From positions 62,001-126,000 of the forward strand of contig NZ_RCWC01000001.1 in the NCBI RefSeq assembly GCF_018448935.1: DNA of 64,000 nucleotides, read 5' to 3'. Positions 1 through 9,762 of this stretch are shown piece by piece. A model generated the notes under the pieces. The model had not been told where the DNA came from, did not search any database, and was given only the letters and a program-made list of their open reading frames with translations. Numbering within the stretch: the stretch's first letter is position 1; each line of letters begins with the position of its first letter. This DNA is from Photorhabdus noenieputensis (lineage in GTDB: Bacteria; Pseudomonadota; Gammaproteobacteria; Enterobacterales; Enterobacteriaceae). The position numbers were made by a program, and so were the translations under genes.

Positions 1-1
1 G

Positions 2-1012
2 ATTGAAATGCGTGATGATCCGTCACTTCGTCATATTCCCATTGCTGTGGGCGGCAGTGCAGACAAGCGGGGTGTTATTAGTACAGCTAATTATCCTGCC
101 CGTCGTTTTGGGGTACGTAGTGCAATGTCTACTGCAATGGCGCTGAAACTCTGCCCTCAACTTAAGGTTCTTCCGGGGCGTATGGCGCTGTATAGGGAGG
201 TTTCCCGGCATATCCATCAGATATTGTCTCGTTATACTGAGTGGATAGAACCTCTGTCATTGGATGAAGCTTATCTGGATGTCACTGATAGCCATCATTG
301 TTATGGATCTGCCACGCTTATCGCACAGGAGATCCGTCAATCCATTTTTGATGAATTACAATTGACGGCATCAGCCGGTATTGCTCCGGTGAAATTTTTG
401 GCAAAAATCGCTTCTGATATTAATAAACCGAATGGGCAGTATGTAATCCCTCCGGATCGAGTGGCTGATTTTGTTAAGGTTTTACCTTTGCGAAAAATTC
501 CGGGGGTTGGCAAAGTCATGGTGCAACGGCTGGCTAATATGGGGCTGGAAACCTGTTCTGATGTACAAAAATATGACGTTATTGTTTTGGTGAAACAATT
601 GGGGAAATTTGGTCAGGTACTTTGGGATCGTTGTCACGGTATTGATGAACGGTTGGTGAATCCAGATCGTTTGCGAAAATCAATTGGCGTGGAGCAGACA
701 CTTGCGAGAGATATTTATCAATGGGAACAGTGCACTGAACTGATAGAAAGTTTATATCTGGAATTAGAAAAACGGTTGAGTAACGTTAAACCTGATCTGC
801 GGATTGCCCGTCAGGGGATTAAACTGAAATTTGATGATTTTCAACTAACCACTCAGGAGCATGTCCATCCACTATTGGATAAGCAGGATTTACTACAATT
901 GGCCCAGAAAACATGGACATCTCGCCGGGAAGGACGTGGTGTTCGTTTAGTTGGCTTGCACGTGACGTTGCAGGACCCAGAAATTGAGCGGCAACTCTTG
1001 CTTGAATGGTAA
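2..1012 (+). CDS. dinB: DNA polymerase IV, 5'-truncated by window edge
   Basis: Y-family translesion polymerase (Pol IV), a SOS-induced, error-prone enzyme. The reading frame is open to the left edge: codons before the first visible ATG (position 8) read Ile-Glu, matching the 'VEMRDNP' stretch about 17 residues into E. coli DinB, so the true start lies outside. The visible 336 residues include 'RGVISTANYPARRFGVRSAM', the catalytic 'SLDEAYLD' carboxylate motif (near visible residue 85), the helix-hairpin-helix 'KIPGVGK' and the C-terminal little finger ending 'RQLLLEW'. In E. coli dinB is followed by yafN-yafO-yafP; here pepD follows convergently after a 35-bp gap holding a hairpin. Recognition is secure. 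Confidence 0.97.
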   Translation: MEMRDDPSLRHIPIAVGGSADKRGVISTANYPARRFGVRSAMSTAMALKLCPQLKVLPGRMALYREVSRHIHQILSRYTEWIEPLSLDEAYLDVTDSHHCYGSATLIAQEIRQSIFDELQLTASAGIAPVKFLAKIASDINKPNGQYVIPPDRVADFVKVLPLRKIPGVGKVMVQRLANMGLETCSDVQKYDVIVLVKQLGKFGQVLWDRCHGIDERLVNPDRLRKSIGVEQTLARDIYQWEQCTELIESLYLELEKRLSNVKPDLRIARQGIKLKFDDFQLTTQEHVHPLLDKQDLLQLAQKTWTSRREGRGVRLVGLHVTLQDPEIERQLLLEW

Positions 1013-1013
1013 T

Positions 1014-1040
1014 TCCCCTGCCATCACATAGGGCAGGGGA
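1014..1040. terminator. Hairpin between convergent dinB and pepD
   Basis: A perfect 9-bp inverted repeat, TCCCCTGCC (1014-1022) and GGCAGGGGA (1032-1040), sits between the two convergent stop codons. It lacks a clear U-tract on either strand, so it may be a weak bidirectional terminator or an mRNA 3'-end stabilising hairpin. Confidence 0.5.
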
Positions 1041-1047
1041 GAACTGA

Positions 1048-2526
1048 TTAAGCCTTTTCAGGAATGGCTTTCAGAATTGCAGTCAGCAGTTGCCAATATT
1101 GCCCGACACTCTTGATGTGCACTTGTTCGTCAGGAGAGTGAGCGCCCGTAATGGTTGGCCCGATAGATACCATATCCATATCAGGATAAGGTTTCTTGAA
1201 GAGTCCACATTCCAGCCCGGCGTGGATCACCATAATATTCGGTATCTTATCGAATAACTGTTGATAAGTTTCACGTACTAAGTGCATGACCGGAGAACTT
1301 GCATCTGGCTGCCAGCCGGGATAATCACCTTTAGCGGTAATCTCGGCATTTGACAGTTTAGCTAGCGAAGAGAGCATACCGATGACATAGGACTTGCCGC
1401 TGTCGATGAGCGAACGGATTAAGCAAATGATGTTTACCTTATCTTGTTCCATTGCAACAACGCCCACGTTTAGCGAAGTTTCTACTACACCTTTGATGAC
1501 ATCGCTCATACGGATAACACCATTGGGGGTGCTGTTTAGCAATGAGATAAAACGGTTTTGGCAATCATCAGTTAATGCCTGAATATCGGTTTCGATCTCT
1601 TCCAGTAATACAGTCAGGTTTTTCTCAACGATGGCATACTCATTTTTCAGTATATCTAAGTACTTGTCTTTCAGTTGGGTAAGCTGTTCTGCTTTATCGG
1701 CAGGGATAGCGACAATAACATGGCCTTCGCGTGGAATGGCATTACGTAGCGTACCGCCTTGGAAGTCGAGCAGTTTTAGCCCCAATTCCTCAGTATGGGC
1801 GGCAAGGAAGCGTGCCAGTAGTTTGTTGGCATTAGCCAGTCCTAAATGAATATCACAACCGGAATGCCCGCCTTTTAGACCTTTAATTATCAGTTTTAAC
1901 GCCTTGTAGTTAGCCGGAACAGCTTCACGAGTCAATGCTAAAGTGGTGGTAAAATCGATACCTCCAGCGCAACCCATGTAGATTTCCCCTTCTTCTTCTG
2001 AATCGGTATTGATTAAGATATCAGCGTGGAGCCAGCCCGGTTGCAAGCCAAAAGCGCCATCCATTCCGGCTTCTTCCGTCATGGTCAATAAAACTTCTAG
2101 CGGGCCATGCTTTACATTGTCATCAGCCAGTACAGCCAATGCGGATGCCAGGCCAATACCATTATCAGCCCCCAATGTTGTACCTTGGGCAGTAACCCAT
2201 TCGCCATCAACATAAGGGCGGATAGGATCTTTAGTGAAATCGTGCACTGTATCGTTGTTTTTCTGCGGCACCATATCAAGATGTGCTTGCAGAACAACCG
2301 CTTTACGATTTTCCAATCCTTTACTGGTGGGCTTTCTGATCAGAATATTGCCGACTTGATCACGTTCAACGTGCAACTCTTTTTCTTGCGCCCATTGAAC
2401 AATATGGGTTGCCAGGGCTTCTTCATGGTAAGAAGGGTGAGGAATAGAGCAGATTTTGGCAAAGATGTCCCATAGAGGTTGAGGGGATAATTGTGATAGT
2501 CCTGATTGTGGTGATAGTTCTGACAC
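1048..2526 (-). CDS. pepD: Aminoacyl-histidine dipeptidase (peptidase D)
   Basis: Cytosolic M20-family zinc dipeptidase (carnosinase-like) that hydrolyses Xaa-His and other unblocked dipeptides. The protein carries the metal-binding 'HLDMVPQKNND', 'TLGADNGIG', 'EEAGMDGA' and 'TDSEEEGE' motifs and the C-terminal 'GAHSPDEQVHI' zinc histidine. I chose a GTG start at 2526 rather than an in-frame ATG nine codons upstream, because AGGAGA lies seven bases before the GTG and the protein then begins 'MSELSPQ...LSQLSPQPLWDIF', as in E. coli. That gives 492 residues against 485. The small excess is a short duplicated-looking 'LSPQ' stretch at the N-terminus. It is divergent from gpt, as in E. coli. Confidence 0.96.
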   Translation of the reverse strand: MSELSPQSGLSQLSPQPLWDIFAKICSIPHPSYHEEALATHIVQWAQEKELHVERDQVGNILIRKPTSKGLENRKAVVLQAHLDMVPQKNNDTVHDFTKDPIRPYVDGEWVTAQGTTLGADNGIGLASALAVLADDNVKHGPLEVLLTMTEEAGMDGAFGLQPGWLHADILINTDSEEEGEIYMGCAGGIDFTTTLALTREAVPANYKALKLIIKGLKGGHSGCDIHLGLANANKLLARFLAAHTEELGLKLLDFQGGTLRNAIPREGHVIVAIPADKAEQLTQLKDKYLDILKNEYAIVEKNLTVLLEEIETDIQALTDDCQNRFISLLNSTPNGVIRMSDVIKGVVETSLNVGVVAMEQDKVNIICLIRSLIDSGKSYVIGMLSSLAKLSNAEITAKGDYPGWQPDASSPVMHLVRETYQQLFDKIPNIMVIHAGLECGLFKKPYPDMDMVSIGPTITGAHSPDEQVHIKSVGQYWQLLTAILKAIPEKA

Positions 2527-2703
2527 GACGAATCTCCTATGACTGCATCTCAATTAAGATGGGATCTACATGAGAAATAGTTTCTATATGATGAGCGCTT
2601 AACGCCATGATGTTATTGGACTCAGAATACCACTTTACTTTTGTTAAGAATAATACGATTCATCGATTCCCTGTTTCCGCTAGTTTTTACAGACCTAAGT
2701 CAC

Positions 2704-2709
2704 TATAAT
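2704..2709 (+). promoter_or_regulatory. Probable -10 box of gpt promoter
   Basis: A perfect TATAAT followed by a GC-rich discriminator (TCGCGC) lies 62 bp upstream of the gpt start. A -35 at the proper distance is weak (TAGTTT), so this is only a tentative promoter call. Confidence 0.4.
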
Positions 2710-2771
2710 TCGCGCAACTTTTTCTGCGAGATGCTTTTCTAAAGTATTTTTAAGTTTTGGGATCAATTTTT

Positions 2772-3233
2772 ATGAGCGAAAAATATGTCGTAACTTGGGA
2801 TATGTTGCAAATACATGCCCGTAAATTGGCGCAACGTTTACTCCCTGTTGAGCAGTGGAAAGGCATCATTGCCGTGAGTCGCGGTGGTCTTGTACCTGGC
2901 GCGCTTTTAGCGCGTGAATTGGGTATTCGTCATGTAGATACAGTCTGTATTTCCAGCTATGACCATAATAATCAACGTGAACTACAAATTCTGAAAAAAG
3001 CAGAAGGTGATGGTGAAGGCTTCATCATTGTGGATGATCTGGTTGATACTGGCGGAACCGCTCAAGCCATCCGTGACATGTATCCAAAAGCCTATTTTGT
3101 GACTATCTTTGCAAAACCGGCAGGCCGCCCTCTGGTTGATAATTATATTGTTGATATTCCTCAAGATACTTGGATCGAACAACCTTGGGATATGGGAGTA
3201 GTATTCGTTCCGCCAATTTGTGAAGGTAAATAA
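2772..3233 (+). CDS. gpt: Xanthine-guanine phosphoribosyltransferase
   Basis: Purine salvage enzyme that converts guanine, xanthine and to a lesser degree hypoxanthine to their nucleotides with PRPP. The 153 residues align end to end with E. coli Gpt (152). The PRPP-binding motif '[11 protein letters not shown]' is at about residues 87-97, and '[15 protein letters not shown]' closes the protein. The ATG at 2772 is preferred over an in-frame TTG five codons earlier because it gives the family N-terminus '[12 protein letters not shown]'. The Shine-Dalgarno is poor. frsA follows after 14 bp, so the two are probably cotranscribed, as in E. coli. Confidence 0.97.
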   Translation: MSEKYVVTWDMLQIHARKLAQRLLPVEQWKGIIAVSRGGLVPGALLARELGIRHVDTVCISSYDHNNQRELQILKKAEGDGEGFIIVDDLVDTGGTAQAIRDMYPKAYFVTIFAKPAGRPLVDNYIVDIPQDTWIEQPWDMGVVFVPPICEGK

Positions 3234-3247
3234 CATCAGCATTTGTT

Positions 3248-4495
3248 ATGGCAAACCAGAACCTTTCAGAATCACTTTTTAAGCCAAGGCAAAAACATCA
3301 GGAAACTTCCACGCTGGTAAAGCACCGCCATCCTCGGTTAATTGCGGGTAATTACAGTACGTTGGATGGTAATAGTCATGGTAGTTGGTATCGTATGATT
3401 AACCGGCTGATGTGGATTTGGCGAGAAATTGATCCGCTTGAAATAGAAGAAGTGTTGTGCCGGATTGCCATGACAAACGCGCAGCGCAGTGATGATAATT
3501 TACTGGATACTGTGATTGGGTATCGTAAAGGTAACTGGGTTTTTGAATGGTCACATCAGGCGATGTTGTGGCAACAGAAAGCGTTGCAGGCAGAGCAGAT
3601 CCCAGAAGCAGACAATTTCTGGTTGAAAGCGGCTAATTTGTATAGCATCGCCGGTTATCCCCATCTTAAGGGGGATGAGTTGTCCCAGCAGGCCGTTATT
3701 TTAGCAAATAAAGCTTATGAAAATGCGGCTCGTTGTTCTGGCTATCAGTTGAGGAAAATAGAGTTCAAACTCAAGGAAGGTGGTTGTGTAACCGGTTTCC
3801 TTCATCTGCCTCAGCAACTGCAAAGGCCCTCGCCAACTATTTTGGTTTGTGGCAGTTTGGATAATTTGCAAAGCGATTATTATCGGCTATTCCGTGATTA
3901 TCTGGCACCGCTTGGATTTGCGATGTTAACTGTGGATCTGCCCTCGATTGGTTACTCTTCACGTTTGAGGCTGACACAGGATACCTGTATTCTCCATCAA
4001 CAAATAATTCATCAACTGGATCAAATTCCCTGGATTGACCACACTAGGATTGGCCTATTTGGTTTTCGTTTTGGCGCTAATATTGCTGTCCGGTTGGCCT
4101 ATTTGGAATCTAAACGTATCAAAGGCGTTGCAACTCTTGGCGCTATCGTTCATGAGTGGCTCAACAGCGTTGAACGTCAACAAAATTCACCTTCGATGTA
4201 CCTTGATATGTTTGCTAGCAGATTGGGTATTTATAATGTGGATGAAAATGCATTTCGCCTCGAACTCGGTTGTTACTCTCTTAAAAAACAAGGTTTGTTA
4301 GGTCGGCGTTGTTCCGTTCCTATGCTAGCGGGTTACTGGCAGAATGATATTTTCAGCTCGAAAGAAGAGTCTAAGCTGATAGCAATGTCATCAATGGACG
4401 GTAAATTACTGGCTATTCCGACAAAGCCTGTTTATCACAGTTTTAATAAGGCGTTACGGGAGATTAGTCAATGGTTGAAAAATAAAGTCTGTTAA
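3248..4495 (+). CDS. frsA: FrsA, alpha/beta-hydrolase-fold fermentation/respiration switch protein
   Basis: Homologue of E. coli FrsA (YafA), 415 against 414 residues, collinear from 'NLSESLFKPR' to the C-terminus. FrsA is reported to bind the unphosphorylated glucose-specific PTS protein IIA(Glc) and to favour fermentation over respiration; an enzymatic activity has been debated. The C-terminal half is an alpha/beta hydrolase fold, where the nucleophile-elbow position reads 'GFRFGAN', without the usual serine, as in E. coli. The gene lies 14 bp after gpt. In E. coli crl and phoE follow before proB. Here neither is present and only 195 bp separate frsA from proB. Confidence 0.95.
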   Translation: MANQNLSESLFKPRQKHQETSTLVKHRHPRLIAGNYSTLDGNSHGSWYRMINRLMWIWREIDPLEIEEVLCRIAMTNAQRSDDNLLDTVIGYRKGNWVFEWSHQAMLWQQKALQAEQIPEADNFWLKAANLYSIAGYPHLKGDELSQQAVILANKAYENAARCSGYQLRKIEFKLKEGGCVTGFLHLPQQLQRPSPTILVCGSLDNLQSDYYRLFRDYLAPLGFAMLTVDLPSIGYSSRLRLTQDTCILHQQIIHQLDQIPWIDHTRIGLFGFRFGANIAVRLAYLESKRIKGVATLGAIVHEWLNSVERQQNSPSMYLDMFASRLGIYNVDENAFRLELGCYSLKKQGLLGRRCSVPMLAGYWQNDIFSSKEESKLIAMSSMDGKLLAIPTKPVYHSFNKALREISQWLKNKVC

Positions 4496-4611
4496 TGAAA
4501 TTTTCGTTACTTGTTGATTGTTAACTGCTTTATTTTATAAAGATTTCACGCGCTTTCGGGCGAAGTGAACAGTATAAATTTGTTCTAAACTCCTATTTTT
4601 TCAATTTAGCA

Positions 4612-4629
4612 TTATGCCTGTTGGCATAA
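4612..4629. repeat. Small perfect hairpin upstream of proB
   Basis: TTATGCC (4612-4618) and GGCATAA (4623-4629) form a perfect 7-bp stem with a TGTT loop, 62 bp before the proB start. It has no T-run, so it is not a standard terminator. It may lie in the proB leader. Its function is unknown. Confidence 0.35.
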
Positions 4630-4690
4630 CGCTTCTCTCCTGTTAAAACTGAGCACTGTTTTTTAATTTAAATCTAATGGCAAAAATATG

Positions 4691-5794
4691 ATGAATAGCA
4701 GCCAAACATTGGTTGTGAAACTGGGGACAAGTGTACTGACAGGCGGCTCTCGTCGCCTGAATCGAGCTCATATTGTAGAACTGGTAAGGCAATGTGCTCA
4801 GCAACATGAAAAAGGTCATCGCATTATTATTGTAACTTCCGGTGCTATTGCGGCAGGGAGGGAGCATTTGGGCTATCCGGATCTACCGGCAACGATTGCA
4901 TCTAAGCAATTGCTGGCGGCGGTCGGTCAAAGCCGGTTGATTCAGTTATGGGAGCAGTTCTTTTCTATTTATGGTATCCATGTTGGGCAAATGTTATTGA
5001 CCCGGGCGGATTTAGAAGATCGCGAACGTTTTTTAAATGCCAGAGATACCTTACAGGCTTTGCTCGACAATCGCATTGTGCCTGTAATTAATGAGAATGA
5101 TGCAGTTGCGACAGCGGAAATTAAAGTGGGTGATAATGATAATTTATCTGCGTTAGCGGCAATTCTGGGGGGAGCAGATAAGTTGCTATTACTGACGGAT
5201 ATTGAAGGGCTATATACCGCTGATCCGCGTAGCAATCCAGACGCAAAACTTATCCCGGAAGTTTATGACATCAGCGATGAATTACGTCTGGTTGCCGGTG
5301 ATAGCATTTCGGGTTTAGGGACGGGAGGAATGGCAACTAAACTCCAGGCGGCGGGGATTGCCGGTCGCGCTGGTATTGATGTCATTATTGCCGCGGGTAA
5401 TAAACCTGATGTCATCTCTGATGTCATTGAAGGTAATCCGGTAGGTACTCGCTTTCATGGGTTAGAAAGCCCGCTGGAAAATCGCAAGCGTTGGATTTTT
5501 GGTGCCCCTCCGGCGGGTGAAATTATTGTAGATCATGGCGCTGAGACAGCAATCTGCGAAAAAGGCAGCTCTTTATTACCGAAAGGGATTAAAAATATTA
5601 AAGGTGATTTCTCTCGTGGAGAAGTTATCTGCATTCGTAGTCTGTCTGGTAAAGATTTGGCGCATGGTGTTTGCCGTTATAACAGTGATGCTCTACGTTT
5701 AATTGCAGGCCACCATTCACAACAGATAAGCCAAATCCTCGGTTATGAATATGGTGCTGTTGCGGTTCATCGTGATGATATGATCGTGAGTTAA
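4691..5794 (+). CDS. proB: Glutamate 5-kinase
   Basis: First enzyme of proline biosynthesis; it phosphorylates glutamate to gamma-glutamyl phosphate and is feedback-inhibited by proline. The protein has the amino-acid kinase core ('[12 protein letters not shown]', '[14 protein letters not shown]', 'INENDAVAT', '[10 protein letters not shown]') and a C-terminal PUA domain from roughly residue 275 ('GSSLLPKGI...FSRGEV'). Two adjacent ATGs occur at 4688 and 4691; the second gives 367 residues, the exact E. coli length. proA starts 9 bp after the stop, so this is the standard proBA operon. Confidence 0.97.
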   Translation: MNSSQTLVVKLGTSVLTGGSRRLNRAHIVELVRQCAQQHEKGHRIIIVTSGAIAAGREHLGYPDLPATIASKQLLAAVGQSRLIQLWEQFFSIYGIHVGQMLLTRADLEDRERFLNARDTLQALLDNRIVPVINENDAVATAEIKVGDNDNLSALAAILGGADKLLLLTDIEGLYTADPRSNPDAKLIPEVYDISDELRLVAGDSISGLGTGGMATKLQAAGIAGRAGIDVIIAAGNKPDVISDVIEGNPVGTRFHGLESPLENRKRWIFGAPPAGEIIVDHGAETAICEKGSSLLPKGIKNIKGDFSRGEVICIRSLSGKDLAHGVCRYNSDALRLIAGHHSQQISQILGYEYGAVAVHRDDMIVS

Positions 5795-5803
5795 GGATTT
5801 ATA

Positions 5804-7057
5804 ATGTTAGAACAAATGGGAAAGGCTGCCAGGGAAGCTGCATGGCAACTGGCACAGCTAAGTACAAAACAGAAAAATCAGGCATTAGTCCGCATTGCAG
5901 ATTTACTGGAGCAGGAAAGTACAATTATTCTTGAAGCTAATCAGCTTGATATGATCCAGGCCCGTGAACAGGGCATGAGTGAAGCATTGTTGGATCGTCT
6001 ATTATTGACGCCGGAACGTTTGACAGCGATAGCTCACGATGTTCGTCAGGTATGCGGTTTATCTGACCCGGTAGGGGAAGTCATTGATGGCGGTTTGCTT
6101 GATAGTGGTTTGAGGTTGGAGCGTCGCCGTGTACCGCTAGGTGTGGTCGGGGTGATTTATGAAGCACGCCCTAATGTCACCATCGATGTTGCATCTCTGT
6201 GTTTGAAAACCAGTAATGCGGTTATTTTGCGTGGTGGTAAAGAGACTCACAACACCAATCAAGCGACAGTGAAAGTCATTCAGCAGGCACTTGAACAGAG
6301 TGGATTACCTGCCGCAGCCGTGCAGGCGATAGATAAACCGGACCGTGAGTTAGTTATTCAGTTACTGAAACTGGATCGCTATGTGGATATGTTGATTCCA
6401 CGTGGAGGTGCAGGGTTGCATAAGCTGTGCCGTGAGCAATCGACCATTCCAGTTATTACCGGTGGAATTGGCGTTTGTCATACTTTTGTCGATGAAAGTG
6501 CTGATTTCGATAAGGCATTAACTGTAATCACTAACGCTAAAGTGCAACGTCCGAGTGCCTGTAATGCTTTGGAAACATTGCTGGTACATCAGAAGATTGC
6601 GGCTGATTTTCTGCCTGCATTGAGCAAGCACATGGAAGAGCAGGGCGTTATTCTGCATGCGAGTAAATCAGCAATGGCGTTTTTGCAAGATGGGCCGGCT
6701 AAGGTCGTGGATGTTACAGAAGCAGATTACCGTGATGAGTGGTTATCTCTGGATATGAATGTGGAAATTGTCACTGATATGGAGCAGGCAATTGAGCATA
6801 TTCGTACCTATGGTACATCCCATTCTGATGCTATTTTGACTCAATCTTTATACAATGCTGACCAGTTTGTTCGTCAGGTTGATTCTGCCGCGGTTTATGT
6901 GAATGCTAGCACTCGCTTTACTGATGGTGGCCAGTTTGGCTTGGGTGCGGAAGTTGCCGTTAGCACGCAAAAACTGCATTCCCGTGGTCCAATGGGATTA
7001 GATGCGCTAACTACGTATAAATGGATTGGTTATGGGGATGATTTAATCCGTAAGTAA
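5804..7057 (+). CDS. proA: Gamma-glutamyl phosphate reductase
   Basis: NADPH-dependent reductase of the ALDH superfamily that makes glutamate-5-semialdehyde, the second step to proline. At 417 residues it is identical in length to E. coli ProA. The catalytic cysteine is Cys253 in '[12 protein letters not shown]', and 'VYEARPNVT'-type and '[18 protein letters not shown]' motifs are present. It is translationally close to proB. In E. coli thrW (tRNA-Thr) follows proA and serves as a phage attachment site; no tRNA is found here in the 176 bp before aroL. Confidence 0.97.
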   Translation: MLEQMGKAAREAAWQLAQLSTKQKNQALVRIADLLEQESTIILEANQLDMIQAREQGMSEALLDRLLLTPERLTAIAHDVRQVCGLSDPVGEVIDGGLLDSGLRLERRRVPLGVVGVIYEARPNVTIDVASLCLKTSNAVILRGGKETHNTNQATVKVIQQALEQSGLPAAAVQAIDKPDRELVIQLLKLDRYVDMLIPRGGAGLHKLCREQSTIPVITGGIGVCHTFVDESADFDKALTVITNAKVQRPSACNALETLLVHQKIAADFLPALSKHMEEQGVILHASKSAMAFLQDGPAKVVDVTEADYRDEWLSLDMNVEIVTDMEQAIEHIRTYGTSHSDAILTQSLYNADQFVRQVDSAAVYVNASTRFTDGGQFGLGAEVAVSTQKLHSRGPMGLDALTTYKWIGYGDDLIRK

Positions 7058-7165
7058 TGTGCTTATTGTTACCCCAGAAGTGTGTCTGATTATATTGAAG
7101 TTTCGATAAGATCATGCTTTTGGGGTGGCTTTTACCGGATATATTAACTTTTAATTTTACGTTGA

Positions 7166-7183
7166 TGTAAAGTTCTGGTTACT
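7166..7183 (+). promoter_or_regulatory. Candidate TyrR box upstream of aroL
   Basis: TGTAAA-N6-GTTACT matches the TyrR consensus TGTAAA-N6-TTTACA perfectly in the left half and at four of six positions in the right half, and it keeps the invariant G and C at positions 2 and 17. It lies 51 bp upstream of the aroL start. E. coli aroL is repressed by TyrR and TrpR, so the location is sensible. I saw no convincing TrpR operator. Confidence 0.45.
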
Positions 7184-7233
7184 ATAGGCGTTAATATATT
7201 TTTAACGATGAAATTTATCAAGGATATCAGGCA

Positions 7234-7758
7234 GTGAACCAAATATTGTTTATTGTAGGTGCACGTGGGGCAGGAAAAACGACGGTTGGAAAATTATTAG
7301 CCAATGAATTATCGTATACATTTATTGACACTGATCACCATATCCAACAAACCAGTAACATGACCATTGCGGATATTGTTAACCAGCAAGGATGGCAACA
7401 ATTTCGGCAATTAGAAAGTCAAGCTTTACAACAAGTTAGTCAAAGTAATCGCGTTATTTCTACCGGTGGAGGGATCATTCTTTCCGCTGAAAATCGCCAA
7501 TATATGCGACAAAATGGCACGGTGATTTATCTTCAAGCCTCAGCGAGCATTCTGGCTGAGCGATTAATGCAGCAACCAGAAACTACCCAACGCCCTAGTT
7601 TGACGGGAAAATCTATTGTTGAAGAAATGGAAGAAGTGCTTGCCGCCAGAGAAAATCTCTACTGTGAATGTGCGAACCATATTATTAATGCACAACTTTC
7701 ACCGGAAGAAATTGCAACTTATGTGAAAGAAATTATGCTCTCTGGAATAGTTTCCTGA
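7234..7758 (+). CDS. aroL: Shikimate kinase II
   Basis: Phosphorylates shikimate with ATP in the common aromatic pathway. The P-loop 'GARGAGKTT' is at residues 9-17, the shikimate-binding 'DTDHHIQ' at about 33-39 and 'STGGGI' near residue 80; the lid region 'RPSLTGK' follows the AroL rather than the AroK pattern, as does 'QQFRQLESQAL'. The 174 residues match E. coli AroL (174). The start is GTG (7234), with an AGGA about ten bases upstream. The gene stands alone rather than with yaiA/aroM as in E. coli. The upstream region has a candidate TyrR box. Confidence 0.92.
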   Translation: MNQILFIVGARGAGKTTVGKLLANELSYTFIDTDHHIQQTSNMTIADIVNQQGWQQFRQLESQALQQVSQSNRVISTGGGIILSAENRQYMRQNGTVIYLQASASILAERLMQQPETTQRPSLTGKSIVEEMEEVLAARENLYCECANHIINAQLSPEEIATYVKEIMLSGIVS

Positions 7759-7858
7759 CATTATTTTAGTATTTTTTTATAGAGAAATAAGAATATTACG
7801 GTGTCGAATAATAAATAGTATCTTCTATTTATTTTTTCAAATGGGTTGAGATACGAAT

Positions 7859-9757
7859 ATGTTGTTTAAATTTCTAAGGCTTGTTTTTCGTTTAATGTTT
7901 CGTTTAACAGTAGAAGGAGATATTAAACAATTTAACCACCCAAAATGCCTTATCACGCCTAATCATGTCTCTTTTCTTGATGGTGTTTTGCTGACACTTT
8001 TCTTGCCAGTTAAGCCAGTATTTGCTGTCTATTCCAATATTGCAAATCGTGGTTTTATGAAACTGGTAAGTCGCTATGTTGAAATAGTCCCTTTGGACCC
8101 AATAAATCCAATGGCTGTCAGGGTGTTGGTTAAGGAAATAGAAAAAGGGCGGCCAATAGTTGTTTTTCCAGAGGGGAGAATTACTGTTACCGGTTCTTTG
8201 ATGAAAATCTATGATGGGGCAGCTTTTATTGCGGCGATATCTGAAGCCGCTGTGGTTCCTGTTCGTTTTGAAGGGTTAGAAAGAACCCTATTTAGCCGAT
8301 TAAAAGGTATTTTCAAACTTCACCTTTTTCCGAAGGTGACAATGAAAATCCTGCCTGCGACACAATTGCTGATGCCGAATGCGCCTAGTTCGGAGCAACG
8401 ACGTCGTTTAGCTGGTGAGCGTTTGCATGAAATAATGATGAATGCACGAATGGCGACCCGACCACAAGAAACAATATTTGAATCTTTACTGGTTGCACGA
8501 AAACAATTTGGTCGTTTTAAGCCCTGTATTGAAGATGCTTCTTTTAAAGAAGATAGTTATAACGGATTGCTTAAAAAAGTACTGGGTACCAGCCGTATTT
8601 TGCAGCGTTTTACCTGCCAGGGGGAACGGGTTGGTTTTCTTTTACCTAATGCCACTATTATGGTAGCTGCGATATTCGGGGCATCTTTGAGAGGAAGAAT
8701 ACCGGCTTTACTAAACTATACAACCGATAGTCATGGATTGAAGAGTGCGGTAGCGGTTGCCAGTATTAAAACTATTGTGACTTCCCGGCAGTTTTTGAAA
8801 AAGGAGCGATTAACACATTTATCCGAGCAGGTTACGGAGGTTAACTGGGTTTATCTTGAGGATTTGGCAGGTACAGTGACTTTGCAGGATAAATTATGGA
8901 TCTTGTGGCACCTCTTTTTTCCGAAGCAAGCGATGGTGGCACAAAAACCTGATGATGATGCTTTGGTGCTATTTACGTCCGGTTCAGAAGCGGTATCAAA
9001 AGGTGTCGTTCACAGTCACGCTAGTTTGTTAGCCAATGTGGAACAGATAAAAACCATTACTGATTTCAATCCACTTGACCGTTTTATGTCTTCTCTACCG
9101 CTATTTCATGCATTTGGGTTGACGGTTGGTTTATTCACTCCGCTGTTGTCTGGTAGCCGGATATTCCTCTACCCAAACCCATTGCATTATCGGGTAGTGC
9201 CAGAACTGGTATATGAACGTAACTGTACCGTATTATTGGGTACATCCACTTTCTTGGAGAATTATGCCTATTCTGCTCATCCGTATGATTTTGCGCGTCT
9301 TCGTTGTGTTATAGCCGGTGTTGAAAAGCTCACTGAAAATACTAAACAGATTTGGCAAGACAAATTCGGTATTCGTATTTTAGAAGGATATGGCATGACA
9401 GAATGTGCGTCTGTCATTGCACTGAATGTGCCGATAATGGCTAAGGTTGGTACTGTTGGGCGGATTTTACCGGCAATGGAATCCCGTTTGATTCCGGTAG
9501 CAGGAGTTAAGGTGGGGGGACGTTTGCAACTACGTGGCCCGAATATGATGAAAGGGTATCTGAGAGTTGAAGATCCAAATTATGTAGAACCACCGGCGGC
9601 AAAAGATGAGCATGGGAATATTCAATCTGGTTGGTTCGATACTGGAGACATTGTTTCAATTGATGAACAGGGATTCTGTACTATTCTCGGTCGGGGGAAA
9701 CGTTTTGCTAAACAGGAAGAAATCGTGTTATTGGAAAGTGAAGCTGAACAGGAATAA
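7859..9757 (+). CDS. aas: Aas, lysophospholipid acyltransferase / acyl-ACP synthetase, C-terminally shortened
   Basis: Inner-membrane bifunctional enzyme that re-acylates 2-acyl-glycerophosphoethanolamine and activates fatty acids on ACP. The N-terminal PlsC-type acyltransferase is intact, with the H-X4-D motif 'NHVSFLD' (His36, Asp41) and 'FPEGRIT'. The AMP-binding half has 'YGMTECA' and 'GWFDTGD', but its P-loop reads '[10 protein letters not shown]' where E. coli has 'TSGSEGHPKG'. After 'GRGKRFAK' (about residue 618) only 14 residues remain, against about 100 in E. coli (719 total, 632 here). The small C-terminal adenylation subdomain with its catalytic 'GSGKPDF' lysine is therefore missing. 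The last residues resemble the normal tail 'EAEQHDE', which suggests an in-frame deletion. lplT follows after 5 bp. The acyltransferase may work; the synthetase is doubtful. Confidence 0.9.
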   Translation: MLFKFLRLVFRLMFRLTVEGDIKQFNHPKCLITPNHVSFLDGVLLTLFLPVKPVFAVYSNIANRGFMKLVSRYVEIVPLDPINPMAVRVLVKEIEKGRPIVVFPEGRITVTGSLMKIYDGAAFIAAISEAAVVPVRFEGLERTLFSRLKGIFKLHLFPKVTMKILPATQLLMPNAPSSEQRRRLAGERLHEIMMNARMATRPQETIFESLLVARKQFGRFKPCIEDASFKEDSYNGLLKKVLGTSRILQRFTCQGERVGFLLPNATIMVAAIFGASLRGRIPALLNYTTDSHGLKSAVAVASIKTIVTSRQFLKKERLTHLSEQVTEVNWVYLEDLAGTVTLQDKLWILWHLFFPKQAMVAQKPDDDALVLFTSGSEAVSKGVVHSHASLLANVEQIKTITDFNPLDRFMSSLPLFHAFGLTVGLFTPLLSGSRIFLYPNPLHYRVVPELVYERNCTVLLGTSTFLENYAYSAHPYDFARLRCVIAGVEKLTENTKQIWQDKFGIRILEGYGMTECASVIALNVPIMAKVGTVGRILPAMESRLIPVAGVKVGGRLQLRGPNMMKGYLRVEDPNYVEPPAAKDEHGNIQSGWFDTGDIVSIDEQGFCTILGRGKRFAKQEEIVLLESEAEQE

Positions 9758-9762
9758 TCATC

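Noticed and set aside
4035-4301. 88-codon alternative frame within frsA suggesting a frameshift or nested gene
   Set aside because: The frsA frame itself is full length and collinear with E. coli; the other frame is a shadow.
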